DNA from: Alteromonas salexigens
Lineage (GTDB): Bacteria > Pseudomonadota > Gammaproteobacteria > Enterobacterales > Alteromonadaceae
DNA: 64,000 nucleotides
Direction of reading: 5' to 3'
Assembly (NCBI RefSeq): GCF_025628895.1
Contig: NZ_JAOTJC010000007.1
Span: 62,001-126,000, forward strand
Part shown: in pieces, positions 52,628-62,967 of the stretch
Position numbering within the stretch: position 1 is the stretch's first letter
How the letters are laid out: each line of letters starts with the position of its first letter
Program-made: the position numbers and the translations under genes
Notes under the pieces: generated by a model
The model's input: only the letters and a program-made list of their open reading frames with translations
Databases searched by the model: none
Told to the model about the DNA's origin: nothing

Positions 52628-53823
52628 GCACTCTCGGCACGCCGTTTACCAGTTCTGCCACCCGCATTTTATTGCTCGGCAGTGGTGAGCTGGGCAAAGA
52701 GTTCGCCATCGAATGTCAGCGACTGGGTTGTGAAGTAATCGCCTGTGACAATTATCCTCACGCCCCGGCTATGCAGGTGGCCGACCAGGCGAAAGTATTC
52801 TCTATGCTTGATGCAGCCGCGCTGCGTGCCGCCGTTGAAGAGGTGCAGCCTGACTTCATTGTGCCTGAGGTAGAAGCCATCGCCACTGACGTGCTGGTGG
52901 AGATGGAACAGAAAGGGTTTTGTGTGGTGCCCAGTGCAGAAGCTACCCGGCTCACCATGAACCGTGAAGGTATTCGTACGCTGGCCGCCGAAGTACTGAA
53001 CCTGCCCACCTCTGATTATCGCTTTGCCAACGACTACAGCAGCTTCTGTAATGCGGTAACCAGTGTGGGTTATCCCTGTTATGTAAAACCCATAATGAGC
53101 TCCTCCGGTAAGGGACAAAGCAAAGTCGATAACCCGGAACAACTGCGTGAAGCCTGGGAGTACGCCCAACACGGCGGCCGGGCCGGTGCCGGCAAAGTCA
53201 TTGTTGAGGCGCAGGTAACATACGACTATGAAATTACGTTGCTGACCACCCGCACCCGGGAAGGCACGGTGTTTTGCGCGCCTATCGGACATGTTCAGCA
53301 AGACGGCGACTATCAGCATTCCTGGCAACCTCAGCCTATGTCGCAACCTGCCATGGATGAGGCGCAACGCATAGCGGCCACTGTCACCGAGGCACTAGGC
53401 GGCTACGGTCTGTTTGGCGTCGAGTTATTTGTCAGTGGCGATAAAGTGATCTTCAGTGAAGTGTCCCCCCGTCCCCATGACACAGGGATGGTCACCCTGA
53501 TTTCTCAGAACCTCTCAGAGTTTGCCTTGCACGCCAGGGCGATACTAGGGTTGCCGGTGCCCACCGTGACCTGCGAAAGTCCCAGTGCGTCGGCCGTCAT
53601 TACCGCTCATGGCCACAGCCAGAATCTGAAATATCACGAGCTGGCAGCGGCATTGAGTCAGCCGCATACTGAGTTACGGTTGTTTGGCAAGCCAGCGGTG
53701 TCCGGCAGTCGCCGTATGGGAGTCGCACTGGCCAAAGCCATGACCATTGAACAGGCTATTGAGAAAGCCACCCGCGCCGCTGCGACGGTGCGCATCGAAC
53801 TCGCCGATAACGACCCATCATAA
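52624..53823 (+). CDS. purT: formate-dependent GAR transformylase PurT
   Basis: PurT makes formyl-GAR from GAR, formate and ATP in purine synthesis. The 399-residue ATP-grasp protein (E. coli 392) has [49 protein letters not shown] and [16 protein letters not shown]. It overlaps the preceding yiiD-like gene by 4 bases and ends at a strong terminator shared with rpoH. Confidence 0.97.
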   Translation: MSTLGTPFTSSATRILLLGSGELGKEFAIECQRLGCEVIACDNYPHAPAMQVADQAKVFSMLDAAALRAAVEEVQPDFIVPEVEAIATDVLVEMEQKGFCVVPSAEATRLTMNREGIRTLAAEVLNLPTSDYRFANDYSSFCNAVTSVGYPCYVKPIMSSSGKGQSKVDNPEQLREAWEYAQHGGRAGAGKVIVEAQVTYDYEITLLTTRTREGTVFCAPIGHVQQDGDYQHSWQPQPMSQPAMDEAQRIAATVTEALGGYGLFGVELFVSGDKVIFSEVSPRPHDTGMVTLISQNLSEFALHARAILGLPVPTVTCESPSASAVITAHGHSQNLKYHELAAALSQPHTELRLFGKPAVSGSRRMGVALAKAMTIEQAIEKATRAAATVRIELADNDPS

Positions 53824-53840
53824 ACTAACCAGCCAGACAC

Positions 53841-53868
53841 AAAAAAAGCGCCAACCGGCGCTTTTTTT
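53841..53868. terminator. bidirectional terminator between purT and rpoH
   Basis: A 12-bp stem (AAAAAAAGCGCC against GGCGCTTTTTTT) with loop AACC and T-runs on both strands. Confidence 0.9.
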
Positions 53869-53888
53869 CTATTCGTGACCCGAAACTA

Positions 53889-54743
53889 TCAGGCGGTCAT
53901 GGCTGCCTGCAGTTTTTTCATGGCATTTTTCTCTATCTGACGAACACGCTCTGCCGACACTTCATATTTATCAGCCAGGTCCTGCAACGTAATTTTCCGA
54001 TCGGCCAGCCAGCGGGTTTCAATAATGTGCTGACTCCGTTCGTCCAGCGTTTTGATGGCTGAATACAAGCGCTTCGAGGCGTTTGAATCCCAGTCGGAAT
54101 TAATCACGTCCATTTCGACGTCAGTGGTTTTATCTTCCAGAAACTGGACCGGTGCGAAGTTGCTGTTGTCATCATCATCAGCGCCTAAATCGAAGGCCTG
54201 ATCCTGACTACTCATCCGCGCTTCCATTTGCAGCACTTCTTTTGTGCTTACGCCCAGCTCATCCGCCACTTTCTGTACTTCATCATGGGTAAACCAGCCC
54301 AGACGCTTCTTTGCTTTGCGTAAATTGAAAAACAGTTTACGCTGAGCTTTGGTGGTGGCCACCTTCACAATTCGCCAGTTTTTCAGTACGAACTCATGGA
54401 TTTCAGCTTTTATCCAGTGCACAGCAAAAGATACCAGACGTACACCCACAGCCGGGTCGAAGCGTTTTACCGCTTTCATCAGGCCGATGTTACCTTCCTG
54501 AATCAGATCCGCTTGTGGCAATCCGTAACCTGAATATGACTTGGCAATATGCACAACAAAGCGCAGATGGGACATTACCAGCTTGCGCGCGGCTTCCAGG
54601 TCTTCATCTTCACGTAATCGAATAGCCAGTTCACGCTCTTCATCAGCGCTCAGCATATCAATGCTGCTCACAGCCTGAATGTAGCCTTCAATGCTACCGC
54701 TGTGAGGCACCGACAGGGCCAAAGATTGCATGTTATTGCTCAT
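53889..54743 (-). CDS. rpoH: heat-shock sigma factor RpoH (sigma-32)
   Basis: RpoH directs RNA polymerase to heat-shock promoters such as the one before hslVU in this window. The 284-residue product (E. coli 284) has region 2 ([39 protein letters not shown]), the RpoH box ([15 protein letters not shown]) and region 4.2 ([17 protein letters not shown]). The ATG at 54743 ([16 protein letters not shown]) has AAGAGGTG as ribosome site. The -10/-35 pair at 54835-54862 fits a housekeeping promoter. Confidence 0.98.
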   Translation of the reverse strand: MSNNMQSLALSVPHSGSIEGYIQAVSSIDMLSADEERELAIRLREDEDLEAARKLVMSHLRFVVHIAKSYSGYGLPQADLIQEGNIGLMKAVKRFDPAVGVRLVSFAVHWIKAEIHEFVLKNWRIVKVATTKAQRKLFFNLRKAKKRLGWFTHDEVQKVADELGVSTKEVLQMEARMSSQDQAFDLGADDDDNSNFAPVQFLEDKTTDVEMDVINSDWDSNASKRLYSAIKTLDERSQHIIETRWLADRKITLQDLADKYEVSAERVRQIEKNAMKKLQAAMTA

Positions 54744-55098
54744 ATTCACCTCTTTAATTAAGCGCACCATTTTACCAAATAGCCAGCGCGCTTGCGAGTC
54801 CTTTTCATTTTACAGACCTTACTCGCAAACAGTCTATATAGCGACGAAAATCTTCAGATCAAGACTGCCCTGAATTGAAAAAGTTCATTTTAATCGAAAA
54901 CAATACGTGCAAATATAGGACGAAGATTATACTAAATCAGTAATTAATCGTGGCGTCGACAATTTTGTTAATAAATACGCCGACTACGTGCCATAATGTG
55001 ACGAGTCACGGGATAATAGCCTGTCAGAGTATCGCCCAGGACGCTGCGTAAGACGGTATCCTGAAACATATAATAATAAGCTTGTTACAGAGGATGTA
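54744..55098. other. 355-base divergent region between rpoH and the first EAL-HDOD gene
   Basis: Holds the rpoH leader and promoters for both genes. I see no gene here. Confidence 0.4.
54835..54862 (-). promoter_or_regulatory. sigma-70 type promoter of rpoH
   Basis: On the minus strand TTGATC, a 16-base spacer and TATATA, 92-119 bases before the rpoH ATG. Confidence 0.4.
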
Positions 55099-56325
55099 AT
55101 GTTCGCATACGTTGCCCGACAGCCCATTTTCGACATCAATCGCAAGGTGCACGCCTATGAGATCCTGTTTCGTGATGGCGAGCAAAACTGCTTCCCGGAC
55201 ATCGCGCCCGATGAAGCGACCTCAAAAATCCTGACCTCTACTCATCTGAGCCTGGGGATTGAGGAAATCACCAATAACAAGCCGGCCTTCATTAATTTCC
55301 ACCGCGACACCCTGATGTTTCGCTTCCCCACTTCCCTCGACCCGTCTGCGGTAGTCATTGAAATCGTCGAAACGGTGGACGTAGACGACAAACTGGTGGC
55401 GGCCTGCCAGCAAATCAGCGAAATGGGCTATAAGCTGGCGCTGGACGATTATGACACCAGCGGCAAATGGGATCCTTTTCTGCCCTATGTCAGTGTGATT
55501 AAAATAGACATCACCACCGTCGATCACGCCACTATCCGGGACGTGGTACCGCTGCTTCAAAAGCAAAATATTAAGCTAGTCGCAGAGCGCATCGAAACCT
55601 ACGAGGAATTTAACACCTTCAAAGACATGGGCTTCGATTACTTTCAGGGGTACTTTTTTGCGCGGCCGGAAATTGTCCGTCATCGCAAGCTGGGTGCCAG
55701 CAAACTGGCCATGCTGGAACTTATTGCGGCCAGTTCGTCTGAAAAACTCGATTTTGCGAAACTCAGCGCCATCATTGAACGGGACCCGTCGCTTACCTAC
55801 TTGTTACTGCGCTTTATTAACAACCCACTGTTTAACAAGCGCCATCAAATCAGTTCACTGAAACACGCACTTAATTACATGGGCGAAGTGGAAGTGAAAA
55901 AATTTGTGGCCTTGCTGGCGCTGGCGAATCTCAGTGACGGTCAGCCCAGTGAGTTGATGCAGATGTCGCTGTTGCGTGCCAAATTCTGTGAACTGGTTTC
56001 TCTCGAACTACATTTAGAAGAGAACCCCCCTACCGGCTTTCTCACCGGCCTGTTGTCGATGATGGACGCCATGATGGAACAGGACATGGAAGGGCTGATG
56101 CAAAAAGTGCCAGTGGCCGATGAAGTAAAAGATGCGCTGTGCGGCCGCCAGAACCTGTTGTTCGATTGTCTGGCCGTAGTCCAGCATATCGAGCACGGCA
56201 ACTGGGCGGGTATAAAGCGGTTTTCAGCTAAACACCAGTTAAAGCAGACGCTGGTTCATCACTTTTATAACGAAGCAATAAAGTGGGCCAGAGCCATGCA
56301 TAGCAGTGTAAATTCAGATGGCTGA
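55099..56325 (+). CDS. EAL-HDOD signalling protein, copy 1
   Basis: A 408-residue cytosolic protein: an N-terminal EAL-type domain (1-195) and a C-terminal HDOD domain (about 200-400), as in the YuxH/CdgJ group. The EAL motif reads YEILFRD. The other metal and catalytic residues of c-di-GMP phosphodiesterases have counterparts: Asn66 (AFINF), Glu in IEIVET, DD in LALDDYD, Lys in IKID, Glu in VAERIE and Gln in FQGYFF. It may thus be an active phosphodiesterase, though EAL itself is replaced by EIL. A second, related gene follows 184 bases later. Confidence 0.88.
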   Translation: MFAYVARQPIFDINRKVHAYEILFRDGEQNCFPDIAPDEATSKILTSTHLSLGIEEITNNKPAFINFHRDTLMFRFPTSLDPSAVVIEIVETVDVDDKLVAACQQISEMGYKLALDDYDTSGKWDPFLPYVSVIKIDITTVDHATIRDVVPLLQKQNIKLVAERIETYEEFNTFKDMGFDYFQGYFFARPEIVRHRKLGASKLAMLELIAASSSEKLDFAKLSAIIERDPSLTYLLLRFINNPLFNKRHQISSLKHALNYMGEVEVKKFVALLALANLSDGQPSELMQMSLLRAKFCELVSLELHLEENPPTGFLTGLLSMMDAMMEQDMEGLMQKVPVADEVKDALCGRQNLLFDCLAVVQHIEHGNWAGIKRFSAKHQLKQTLVHHFYNEAIKWARAMHSSVNSDG

Positions 56326-56509
56326 TACGTTCGTCGGCACCGGCAACGACCGTTAAGTTGCCAGGGAGAGTGATCTCCTGTGAACGTTACCGACTACAAT
56401 TTTACTGTGCGGTAAAGGTAACTGCCTGCCGCAGGCATGGCTGTGACCATTACGCGCCCATTGCCAAAAACAATAATAACTTTAACCTGTGAAGGATAAC
56501 CCAGGCCCC

Positions 56510-57751
56510 ATGTTCGCTTTTATTGCCCGTCAACCGATTCTGGACCGTGACAAAGATGTGTTTGCCTACGAACTGCTGTTTCGTGACGGCAATAACGGGA
56601 CGTTTCCTGACATCGACAGCGACAAAGCTAAATATATCGCCAGTCAGTTTCATACCCTGGGACTGGATGATATCAGTGGCGAGAAGAAATCATTTATCAG
56701 CTTTAACGCAGATACGCTGATATCCCGCTTTCCGACAACGCTCAATCCGGAAACCGTGGTGGTTGAGCTGGATGAAAACCCTTGTCTGCAAAAAGGCTTG
56801 CTGGACGCCTGTCAGCATATCAAACAGCTGGGCTTCAAGCTGGCTATCGATGATCCGCTGATGATGAGTGGCCAGCACGAAATCTTCCCGCTTATTGATA
56901 TTCTTAAAGTGGATGTCACCAAAGCCCGCTTTGACGTTATTGAAAAGAACATTCCCCGCTTTCTTGACTCAGAAATCAAGTTGGTTGCCGAGCAGGTCGA
57001 AAACCACAGTGACTTTACCACCTGTCGGGACCTGGGCTTCGACTTTTTCCAGGGCTACTTCTTTGCCACCCCGGAAGCCCGCATTCAGAGGCAGTTGCCA
57101 GCTTCGAAAATGAATCTGGTAGAGCTGATGGGGGAGAGCTCAAGCAGTCACTTTGATTTAGCCCGCATCAGTCAGATTGTGGAGCGTGACGCAGCGCTGA
57201 GCTTTTTATTACTGAAATTCATTAATAACCCCACCATCAACAAGCGCTACCAAATCACGTCGTTGAAACACGCGCTGGCCTACATGGGTGAGGTGGAAAT
57301 TAAGAAGTTTATTGCGCTGTTATCATTGGCCAGTCTGGGTGACGATAAGCCGCTGGAGCTTATCCACATGTCGCTGGTCAGAGCCAAGTTTTATGATTTA
57401 CTGGCACAGGAACGGGGACTTAAAAACGACCCACCAATTGGCTTTTTAATTGGCTTGTTTTCGTTACTCGATGCGCTGCTCGACCAGTCGATGCCTGATG
57501 TACTCAAGCAGTTACCGCTCAGCGAAGACGTCAATACCGCCTTATTAGGCAAGTCCGCCGAGTTTAACCATTACCACACGTTGGTCAGAGCCTTTGAAAG
57601 TGCGTTATGGCTGAATGTCATCAAGCAGTCACGGGCGCTGAACATTGACCAGAAACAACTACACGGGCTGTATAATCAGGCCATTTCATGGGCAAACGGC
57701 GTACGCAATACGATCTCGTCGTATTTCCCCCGCCCGGTGATCAAGAGCTAA
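56510..57751 (+). CDS. EAL-HDOD signalling protein, copy 2
   Basis: A 413-residue paralogue of the preceding gene, alike along the whole length (MFAFIARQPILDRD against MFAYVARQPIFDIN; shared TSLKHALAYMGEVE). The EAL position reads YELLFRD. The Asn that ligates metal in copy 1 is Ser64 here (SFISF) and the DDYD region is DDPL, so this copy is probably a weaker or non-catalytic c-di-GMP protein. The ATG at 56510 is chosen by alignment with copy 1, with AAGGAT 12 bases upstream; a GTG at 56489 is possible. It converges with ftsX. Confidence 0.87.
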   Translation: MFAFIARQPILDRDKDVFAYELLFRDGNNGTFPDIDSDKAKYIASQFHTLGLDDISGEKKSFISFNADTLISRFPTTLNPETVVVELDENPCLQKGLLDACQHIKQLGFKLAIDDPLMMSGQHEIFPLIDILKVDVTKARFDVIEKNIPRFLDSEIKLVAEQVENHSDFTTCRDLGFDFFQGYFFATPEARIQRQLPASKMNLVELMGESSSSHFDLARISQIVERDAALSFLLLKFINNPTINKRYQITSLKHALAYMGEVEIKKFIALLSLASLGDDKPLELIHMSLVRAKFYDLLAQERGLKNDPPIGFLIGLFSLLDALLDQSMPDVLKQLPLSEDVNTALLGKSAEFNHYHTLVRAFESALWLNVIKQSRALNIDQKQLHGLYNQAISWANGVRNTISSYFPRPVIKS

Positions 57752-57761
57752 GTAAACAGGG

Positions 57762-58742
57762 TTACCTTGGCTCTATCTCCCGGACATGCCGTTGCACCGA
57801 GATCATAGAGCCCACCAGTCCCAGTAACACCGACAGCCCGAGCATGCCGAACAGCGCCCCGCCGGTCAGGCCGGTAATCGTAAAGTCTTTCTGGTAGAGG
57901 GCCGCAAAAGCCTGAATGCTACTGTCCATCCACCACAAAATCAGTATCACAGCTACCCAGGCAATTAAGCCCCCCAGCAAACCATACCAAAACCCCGTGT
58001 ACAGGAAGGGCCGGTGAATAAAGGCATCGGTGGCACCCACCAGCTTCATCACCAGAATTTCATCCCGCTTATTGGAGATGTTCAGCCGGATGGTATTGCC
58101 AATGATCAGCACCACGGCCACAAATAGCAGTAAGCCAATCAGGGTGACCAGGTCACGCACAATATCCAGCAGCGCGTAGAGGCGTTCCAGCCACTCAATA
58201 TCCAGTTTGCCGATATCCACTTCCCGCTGCTGCTTGAGTTTATCCAGCAGTAATTGTGCTGCCTGAGGCGTAGCGTGCTTGTCGGTAGGAGTCACCAGCA
58301 CCACATCCGGCAACGGATTACTTTCCAGATAAGCAATGGCATCGCCTAAACCGGATAAGTGCTGAAACTCTTGTAACGCCTCGTCGGCCGGAATGAAGGT
58401 CAGGTTATCGACTTCGGGCCAGGTAGACAGTCGGGTAAGTAATTGCTGGGCACCGGCGGCGGAGGTGTTTTGCTTGAGAAATAAGGAGATCTCAGACGCC
58501 TGCTCCCAACCCGCACTGATTTTCTCAGTGTTCTTTACCATGATATACAGCGTGCTTGGTAAGGTGATACTCAGCCCGAGCACACCGATAGTCATAATGG
58601 AGGCCGCCGGCTGACGCCATAACTCACCGAGACTGCCCAGCGCCTGTCTGACATGACTGATAAAAAATGCAAGTACCGACTGCACCAGCCCCACTCTGGC
58701 GTCACTCGCGCCATGGGAACGGCCCTTAAAAAGCAGACTCAT
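57762..58742 (-). CDS. ftsX: cell division protein FtsX
   Basis: FtsX is the membrane part of the FtsEX complex, which activates peptidoglycan hydrolases at the septum. The 326-residue product has four membrane segments (one near 50-72, three in the C-terminal third) and a periplasmic domain after the first (EKISAGWEQASEISLFLKQN). NKRDEILVMKLVGATDAFI is the conserved cytosolic loop. The ATG at 58742 overlaps the ftsE stop by 4 bases (ATGA). Confidence 0.96.
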   Translation of the reverse strand: MSLLFKGRSHGASDARVGLVQSVLAFFISHVRQALGSLGELWRQPAASIMTIGVLGLSITLPSTLYIMVKNTEKISAGWEQASEISLFLKQNTSAAGAQQLLTRLSTWPEVDNLTFIPADEALQEFQHLSGLGDAIAYLESNPLPDVVLVTPTDKHATPQAAQLLLDKLKQQREVDIGKLDIEWLERLYALLDIVRDLVTLIGLLLFVAVVLIIGNTIRLNISNKRDEILVMKLVGATDAFIHRPFLYTGFWYGLLGGLIAWVAVILILWWMDSSIQAFAALYQKDFTITGLTGGALFGMLGLSVLLGLVGSMISVQRHVREIEPR

Positions 58743-59428
58743 GACCACGCCTCCCCGTCAGCTTCCGATAAACCGTCTGTTATCATCTGGCCCTGACGCA
58801 GGGTGAGCGTGCGGTATTTCATCCGCGCGATCAGTCCCAGGTCATGGGTCGCGATGAACACCGACACGCCGGCCTGATTGAAGTCTTCAAACAGACGAAT
58901 GATTTCCATTGATAATTTGGGATCCAGGTTACCGGTAGGTTCATCGGCCAGTAACAGCGGCGGCTTGTTCACCACCGCGCGGGCAATGCCCACTCGTTGC
59001 TGCTCGCCGCCGGACAGCATAATTGGCAAGTTACGGGCTTTATCCCGTAAGCCCACCATTTCCAGTGCCGCATGTACCCGTTTGGTGGTCTCTTTGTGGG
59101 TATAGCCTTCAATAACCAGTGGCAGTGCCACGTTATCAAACACGGTTTTATCCATCAGCAACTGATGGCTTTGAAATATCATGCCGATGTCACGGCGGAT
59201 ATAAGCAATCTGACGACGGGAAATCTTATTAAGATCATGACCATTAATCAGCACCCGGCCCACCGTCGGGCGTTCCATAATACTGATTAATTTCAGCAAC
59301 GTACTCTTACCGGCGCCGGAATGTCCGGTCAGAAAGGCCATCTCCCCGGGCTGGATATGAAAATTAACCTTACTGAGCGCGCGCTGGCCCCCGGGATACG
59401 TTTTGCTTACCTGCTCGAATTTGATCAT
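58739..59428 (-). CDS. ftsE: cell division ATP-binding protein FtsE
   Basis: FtsE is the ATPase of FtsEX. The 229-residue product has Walker [13 protein letters not shown], signature [14 protein letters not shown], Walker [11 protein letters not shown] and the FtsE-typical start [18 protein letters not shown]. It lies between ftsY and ftsX, the usual gammaproteobacterial order, with ftsX overlapping by 4 bases. Confidence 0.97.
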   Translation of the reverse strand: MIKFEQVSKTYPGGQRALSKVNFHIQPGEMAFLTGHSGAGKSTLLKLISIMERPTVGRVLINGHDLNKISRRQIAYIRRDIGMIFQSHQLLMDKTVFDNVALPLVIEGYTHKETTKRVHAALEMVGLRDKARNLPIMLSGGEQQRVGIARAVVNKPPLLLADEPTGNLDPKLSMEIIRLFEDFNQAGVSVFIATHDLGLIARMKYRTLTLRQGQMITDGLSEADGEAWS

Positions 59429-59470
59429 ATCCTGGTCCTGCTGTGATCACCGGGGCGACGTGAGTTATTA

Positions 59471-60886
59471 TTATTGGTCTTTATCGGACTCGCTGAACAA
59501 GGCATCAATGAACTGCGCGCTATCAAATGTACGCAAATCGTCAATGCTCTCCCCTACCCCTATGTAGCGAATAGGAATGCCGAATTTGTCGGCAATGGAA
59601 AAGATTACCCCACCTTTTGCGGTACCGTCCAATTTAGTTAGCGTGATACCCGTCAGACCTACCGCTTCGTTAAACAGCTTCGCCTGACTGACCGCATTCT
59701 GGCCGGTGCCCGCATCCAGGGTCAGCATTACTTCATGGGGGGCATTCGGGTTAACTTTCTTCATCACCCGAACCACTTTTTTCAGCTCTTCCATCAGGTT
59801 ATTTTTATTTTGCAGCCGTCCGGCCGTATCGGCAATTAACACGTCCATTTTCCGAGACTTGGCGGCTTCCAGTGCATCATAAAGCACCGACGCACTATCT
59901 GAACCGGTAGGCTGGGCGATAACCGGAATACTGTTACGCTCGCCCCAAACCTGAAGCTGCTCTACGGCTGCGGCACGGAAGGTATCCCCCGCCGCCAGCA
60001 TGACCCGTTTACCGTCCTGCTGGAACTGCTTAGCCAGCTTCCCGATAGTGGTGGTTTTACCGACGCCATTGACGCCCACCATCAGAATGACAAATGGTCC
60101 TTCCTGACTATCGTGTTCGTTCATCACATCAGGCAGCGGCTGATCTACCTGTTGCAGCATTTCACCCATTTGCCCTTTCAGGATTTCCACCAGCGCTTCG
60201 GCGTCTTTTAACTGCTTACGGTGAGCACTGTCGGTGAGCTGGCGGATAATTTTCTGGGTAGTGTCCATCCCCACATCGGCTACCAGCAGCTGAGTTTCCA
60301 AATCCTCGTACAGCTCATCATCAATGGCTTTACCCTTAAACAGACTGACAAAACCACTGCCAAGGTTAGCTTTAGTCCGCGACAGGCTGGCTTTAAGGCG
60401 CCCGAACAGAGACGGCTTCTTATTTTCAGTCGGGGGTTGCTCAGCAGGTTCAGCAGCCGGGACCACTTCTTCTTCCGGCGCTGGCGCGACTGGTTCTGCC
60501 GTTACCTCTGCGTCTGCAGGCGTGACCGATTCAGTGCGGGTAACTGCTGGCGTCTCAGCCGGCGCAGGGACCTCGTCTTCCTCCACCACACTGCCCTGAG
60601 CCACCGCTGGCGTGTCCGCCGGTTCCGCGGGGGCCACGGTGACGTCAGACTCTGTAGCCTGGTCGTCTTCCCGGGTAGGTGTTGCTGTTTGCGGCTCAGA
60701 CTCGCGGGTCGCCTCATCAGCGTGCGTCTCTTCGACAGGCTCCTGAGATGCGGGAATATCCCGCGCTTGTTGCAAGTCTTCCGGCAGCGACTCTGCCTGC
60801 TCCGTCGTAGATTGAGCAGGTTGTTCGTCTTTGGTAGATTTATCGGTGTGCTTGTTCTTGCTGAACCAGCCAAAAAGTTTCGACAT
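59471..60886 (-). CDS. ftsY: signal recognition particle receptor FtsY
   Basis: FtsY is the membrane-associated SRP receptor GTPase that delivers ribosomes to the translocon. The 471-residue product has an acidic Glu/Ala/Pro-rich A domain of about 155 residues and an NG domain with G1 GVNGVGKTTTIGKLA, DTAGRLQNKNNLMEEL and TKLDGTAKGG. It is first in ftsY-ftsE-ftsX and divergent from rsmD, as in E. coli. Confidence 0.97.
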   Translation of the reverse strand: MSKLFGWFSKNKHTDKSTKDEQPAQSTTEQAESLPEDLQQARDIPASQEPVEETHADEATRESEPQTATPTREDDQATESDVTVAPAEPADTPAVAQGSVVEEDEVPAPAETPAVTRTESVTPADAEVTAEPVAPAPEEEVVPAAEPAEQPPTENKKPSLFGRLKASLSRTKANLGSGFVSLFKGKAIDDELYEDLETQLLVADVGMDTTQKIIRQLTDSAHRKQLKDAEALVEILKGQMGEMLQQVDQPLPDVMNEHDSQEGPFVILMVGVNGVGKTTTIGKLAKQFQQDGKRVMLAAGDTFRAAAVEQLQVWGERNSIPVIAQPTGSDSASVLYDALEAAKSRKMDVLIADTAGRLQNKNNLMEELKKVVRVMKKVNPNAPHEVMLTLDAGTGQNAVSQAKLFNEAVGLTGITLTKLDGTAKGGVIFSIADKFGIPIRYIGVGESIDDLRTFDSAQFIDALFSESDKDQ

Positions 60887-60952
60887 TGTGAGGACAAATC
60901 CTTATAAAAACAGAGCAAATTCGGCTAAACTGGCCGGCTATTGTAAGCAGCC

Positions 60953-61564
60953 ATGATAGCATTGTCAGCCATTATGAAGCGAGTTTCTCAGTCATCCCGA
61001 AAGGCCTCGTCAAAAGTGGGCCAAATACGTATTATTGCCGGCCAGTGGCGGGGGCGTAAGTTACCTGTTGCCGATGTGCAGGGTCTTCGTCCCACCACCG
61101 ACAGAAACAAGGAAACCCTGTTTAACTGGCTTATGCATGATCTGCATGATGCACGCTGCCTGGACGTATTCGCAGGTAGCGGGAGTCTGGGCCTGGAAGC
61201 GCTGTCACGGTACGCCGCATTTTGCCAGTTCTTTGAGCAGGACCGCCGGGCTGCGACCACACTCACCAACAATTTGCAGACGCTTAACGCCGAGGGCAGT
61301 GTTCTGCAGGGCGATGCACTGGCCTATTTACAGCAAAAACCGGCTTCGCCGTTCAATATAGTGTTTGTAGACCCGCCCTTCGGGCAGCAACTGATTAATC
61401 CGGCGTTACAGGCTCTGTGCGACAAGGAGTGGGTGACAGCCGGCAGTCTGGTGTATGTGGAACACGAGCCCGATGCGCCGGCAGTCAGTTTCCCGGTGCC
61501 GGTGAACTGCCGTAAAACCAAGCGCCTGAATCAGCTTCACTACCACCTCTTTGAAATCAGCTGA
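60953..61564 (+). CDS. rsmD: 16S rRNA (guanine-966-N2) methyltransferase RsmD
   Basis: RsmD methylates G966 of 16S rRNA in the assembled 30S subunit. The 203-residue product has QIRIIAGQWRGRKLPV, LRPTTDRNKETLFNWL, the SAM motif DVFAGSGSLGLEAL and the catalytic VDPPF. A start at the ATG at 60974 (MKRVSQSS) would match E. coli length better; neither start has a clear ribosome site. It is divergent from ftsY. Confidence 0.95.
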   Translation: MIALSAIMKRVSQSSRKASSKVGQIRIIAGQWRGRKLPVADVQGLRPTTDRNKETLFNWLMHDLHDARCLDVFAGSGSLGLEALSRYAAFCQFFEQDRRAATTLTNNLQTLNAEGSVLQGDALAYLQQKPASPFNIVFVDPPFGQQLINPALQALCDKEWVTAGSLVYVEHEPDAPAVSFPVPVNCRKTKRLNQLHYHLFEIS

Positions 61565-61576
61565 GGCACTGCGGGT

Positions 61577-62164
61577 TTAGGCGCTGAGGTCTATGCCAAT
61601 GTTTGAAATGCCTTCGTCTAACGCCAGCGTGCGCAGCTCAGCCGCGGTTGCCGCCGGCTTACTGCCACTTTCCACGCACTCCAGCAGCGCATGCTGTGTC
61701 GCTATTTCAAATTGCATCAGCGGGTGGTCCCTGACGGTATCATCTGTGGCTTCGCCGCTGGCAAGCAAATACGCCTCCACACTGCCCTGAGATAGCTTGC
61801 TTACCACTACGGCACCCTGTAAGTCATCCTGCCTGACCAGATTGATGGTAGCCGCCAGTGCAATGGCAGCATCAATGGCGGGATAAACACCAAAGTTATC
61901 GTAATCGCTGGTATCCGGAGTCAGGGCTTCCACTTTTTCCAGCTGCACCGCAAAGTTAATTTTGCTGCGGGGCGCGCACACCGATTCCCAGATGAGGTCC
62001 AGACTGTTACGACAGGTCTTGCCGTCATCATATTCCGTCAGCTCACAAAAAAGCTGGTAATTCGGCAGCATGCGTTCCAGCAGCGCTGCGCTGAATGCGA
62101 CCGCACGCCATCCTTCTAAGGCGCGCACCCGGGCAAAGGTGGTTAATTTTTGTTGTGCCATCAT
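61577..62164 (-). CDS. YjaG-like DUF416-family protein
   Basis: A 195-residue cytosolic protein of the DUF416 (YjaG) family, function unknown. Family stretches are MLPNYQLFCELTEY, LDLIWESV and NFGVYPAIDAAIALA. It overlaps the yhgN-like gene by 4 bases at its start, so the two are one transcription unit. Confidence 0.88.
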   Translation of the reverse strand: MMAQQKLTTFARVRALEGWRAVAFSAALLERMLPNYQLFCELTEYDDGKTCRNSLDLIWESVCAPRSKINFAVQLEKVEALTPDTSDYDNFGVYPAIDAAIALAATINLVRQDDLQGAVVVSKLSQGSVEAYLLASGEATDDTVRDHPLMQFEIATQHALLECVESGSKPAATAAELRTLALDEGISNIGIDLSA

Positions 62165-62763
62165 AGCGCTCCGGCAGTATGTGTGAAGTAATTAGCGACA
62201 CCATCCAGAAACATCTGAATAGCAATCATGACCAGGATCATACCCATCAGGCGTTCCATGGCAATCAGACCCCGCTCACCCAGCAACCGGTGAAAGCCAC
62301 TTGAGAACATCAGGATCACTGCACTCACCAGCCAGGAAGCGCCTAGGGCAATCGACCAGTCCACCATGCGATCCGGGTTTTGGTTAGACATCAGGATCAG
62401 TGCCGCCAGGGTAGAGGGGCCGGCAATCATGGGAATAGCCAGGGGCACTAGGAAGGGCTCTTCGCCCACCGCCAGGCCACTGGGATTTCCGGACTGCGGA
62501 AAAATCATTTTCACAGCTATCAGAAACAGGATTATCCCGCCGGCAATACTCACCGTTTCCTGTTGTACATTAAGAAAGTCCAGCACAGCCTGCCCGCTAA
62601 ACAGGAACAGGAACAGAATAGCCAGTGCAAATAAGAGTTCACGCACCAGGATAAACCGTCGGCGTTTGGGTTCGATACTTTTCAGCACGGACATAAACAC
62701 GGGCAAATTACCCAGCGGATCCATGATTAAAAACAACATGACGGCGGCGGACCATGTATCCAT
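62161..62763 (-). CDS. MarC-family (YhgN-like) membrane protein
   Basis: A 200-residue inner-membrane protein of the UPF0056/MarC family with six membrane segments. It has the signature FLIMDPLGNLPVFMS at residues 11-25 and the second repeat VPLAIPMIAGPSTLAALIL. It is closest in layout to YhgN. The substrate is unknown and an early link to antibiotic resistance was not upheld for MarC itself. The downstream DUF416 gene overlaps it by 4 bases. Confidence 0.92.
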   Translation of the reverse strand: MDTWSAAVMLFLIMDPLGNLPVFMSVLKSIEPKRRRFILVRELLFALAILFLFLFSGQAVLDFLNVQQETVSIAGGIILFLIAVKMIFPQSGNPSGLAVGEEPFLVPLAIPMIAGPSTLAALILMSNQNPDRMVDWSIALGASWLVSAVILMFSSGFHRLLGERGLIAMERLMGMILVMIAIQMFLDGVANYFTHTAGAL

Positions 62764-62967
62764 TGTAAGTACTCACTCCTGCTATTCTTATTGTGGTGCT
62801 GATATTGTGTAAATCACATCTCGGACCCGCAGTAACGGTTCAGTAATTCGGACGCGTACGATTGGGCGACACTGGCGTCCGCCTTCGTATCGGGGCCTGC
62901 GAAAATGCTCGCAAATTGTCGCATTTACGCTTAAATTTTACTATCAACAATAATAAGGAAGCGCTAA

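Noticed and set aside
60221..60907. A 228-codon plus-strand frame opposite ftsY
   Set aside because: It mirrors the repetitive Glu/Ala/Pro-rich part of FtsY and is extremely Arg-rich; it is an antisense artefact.
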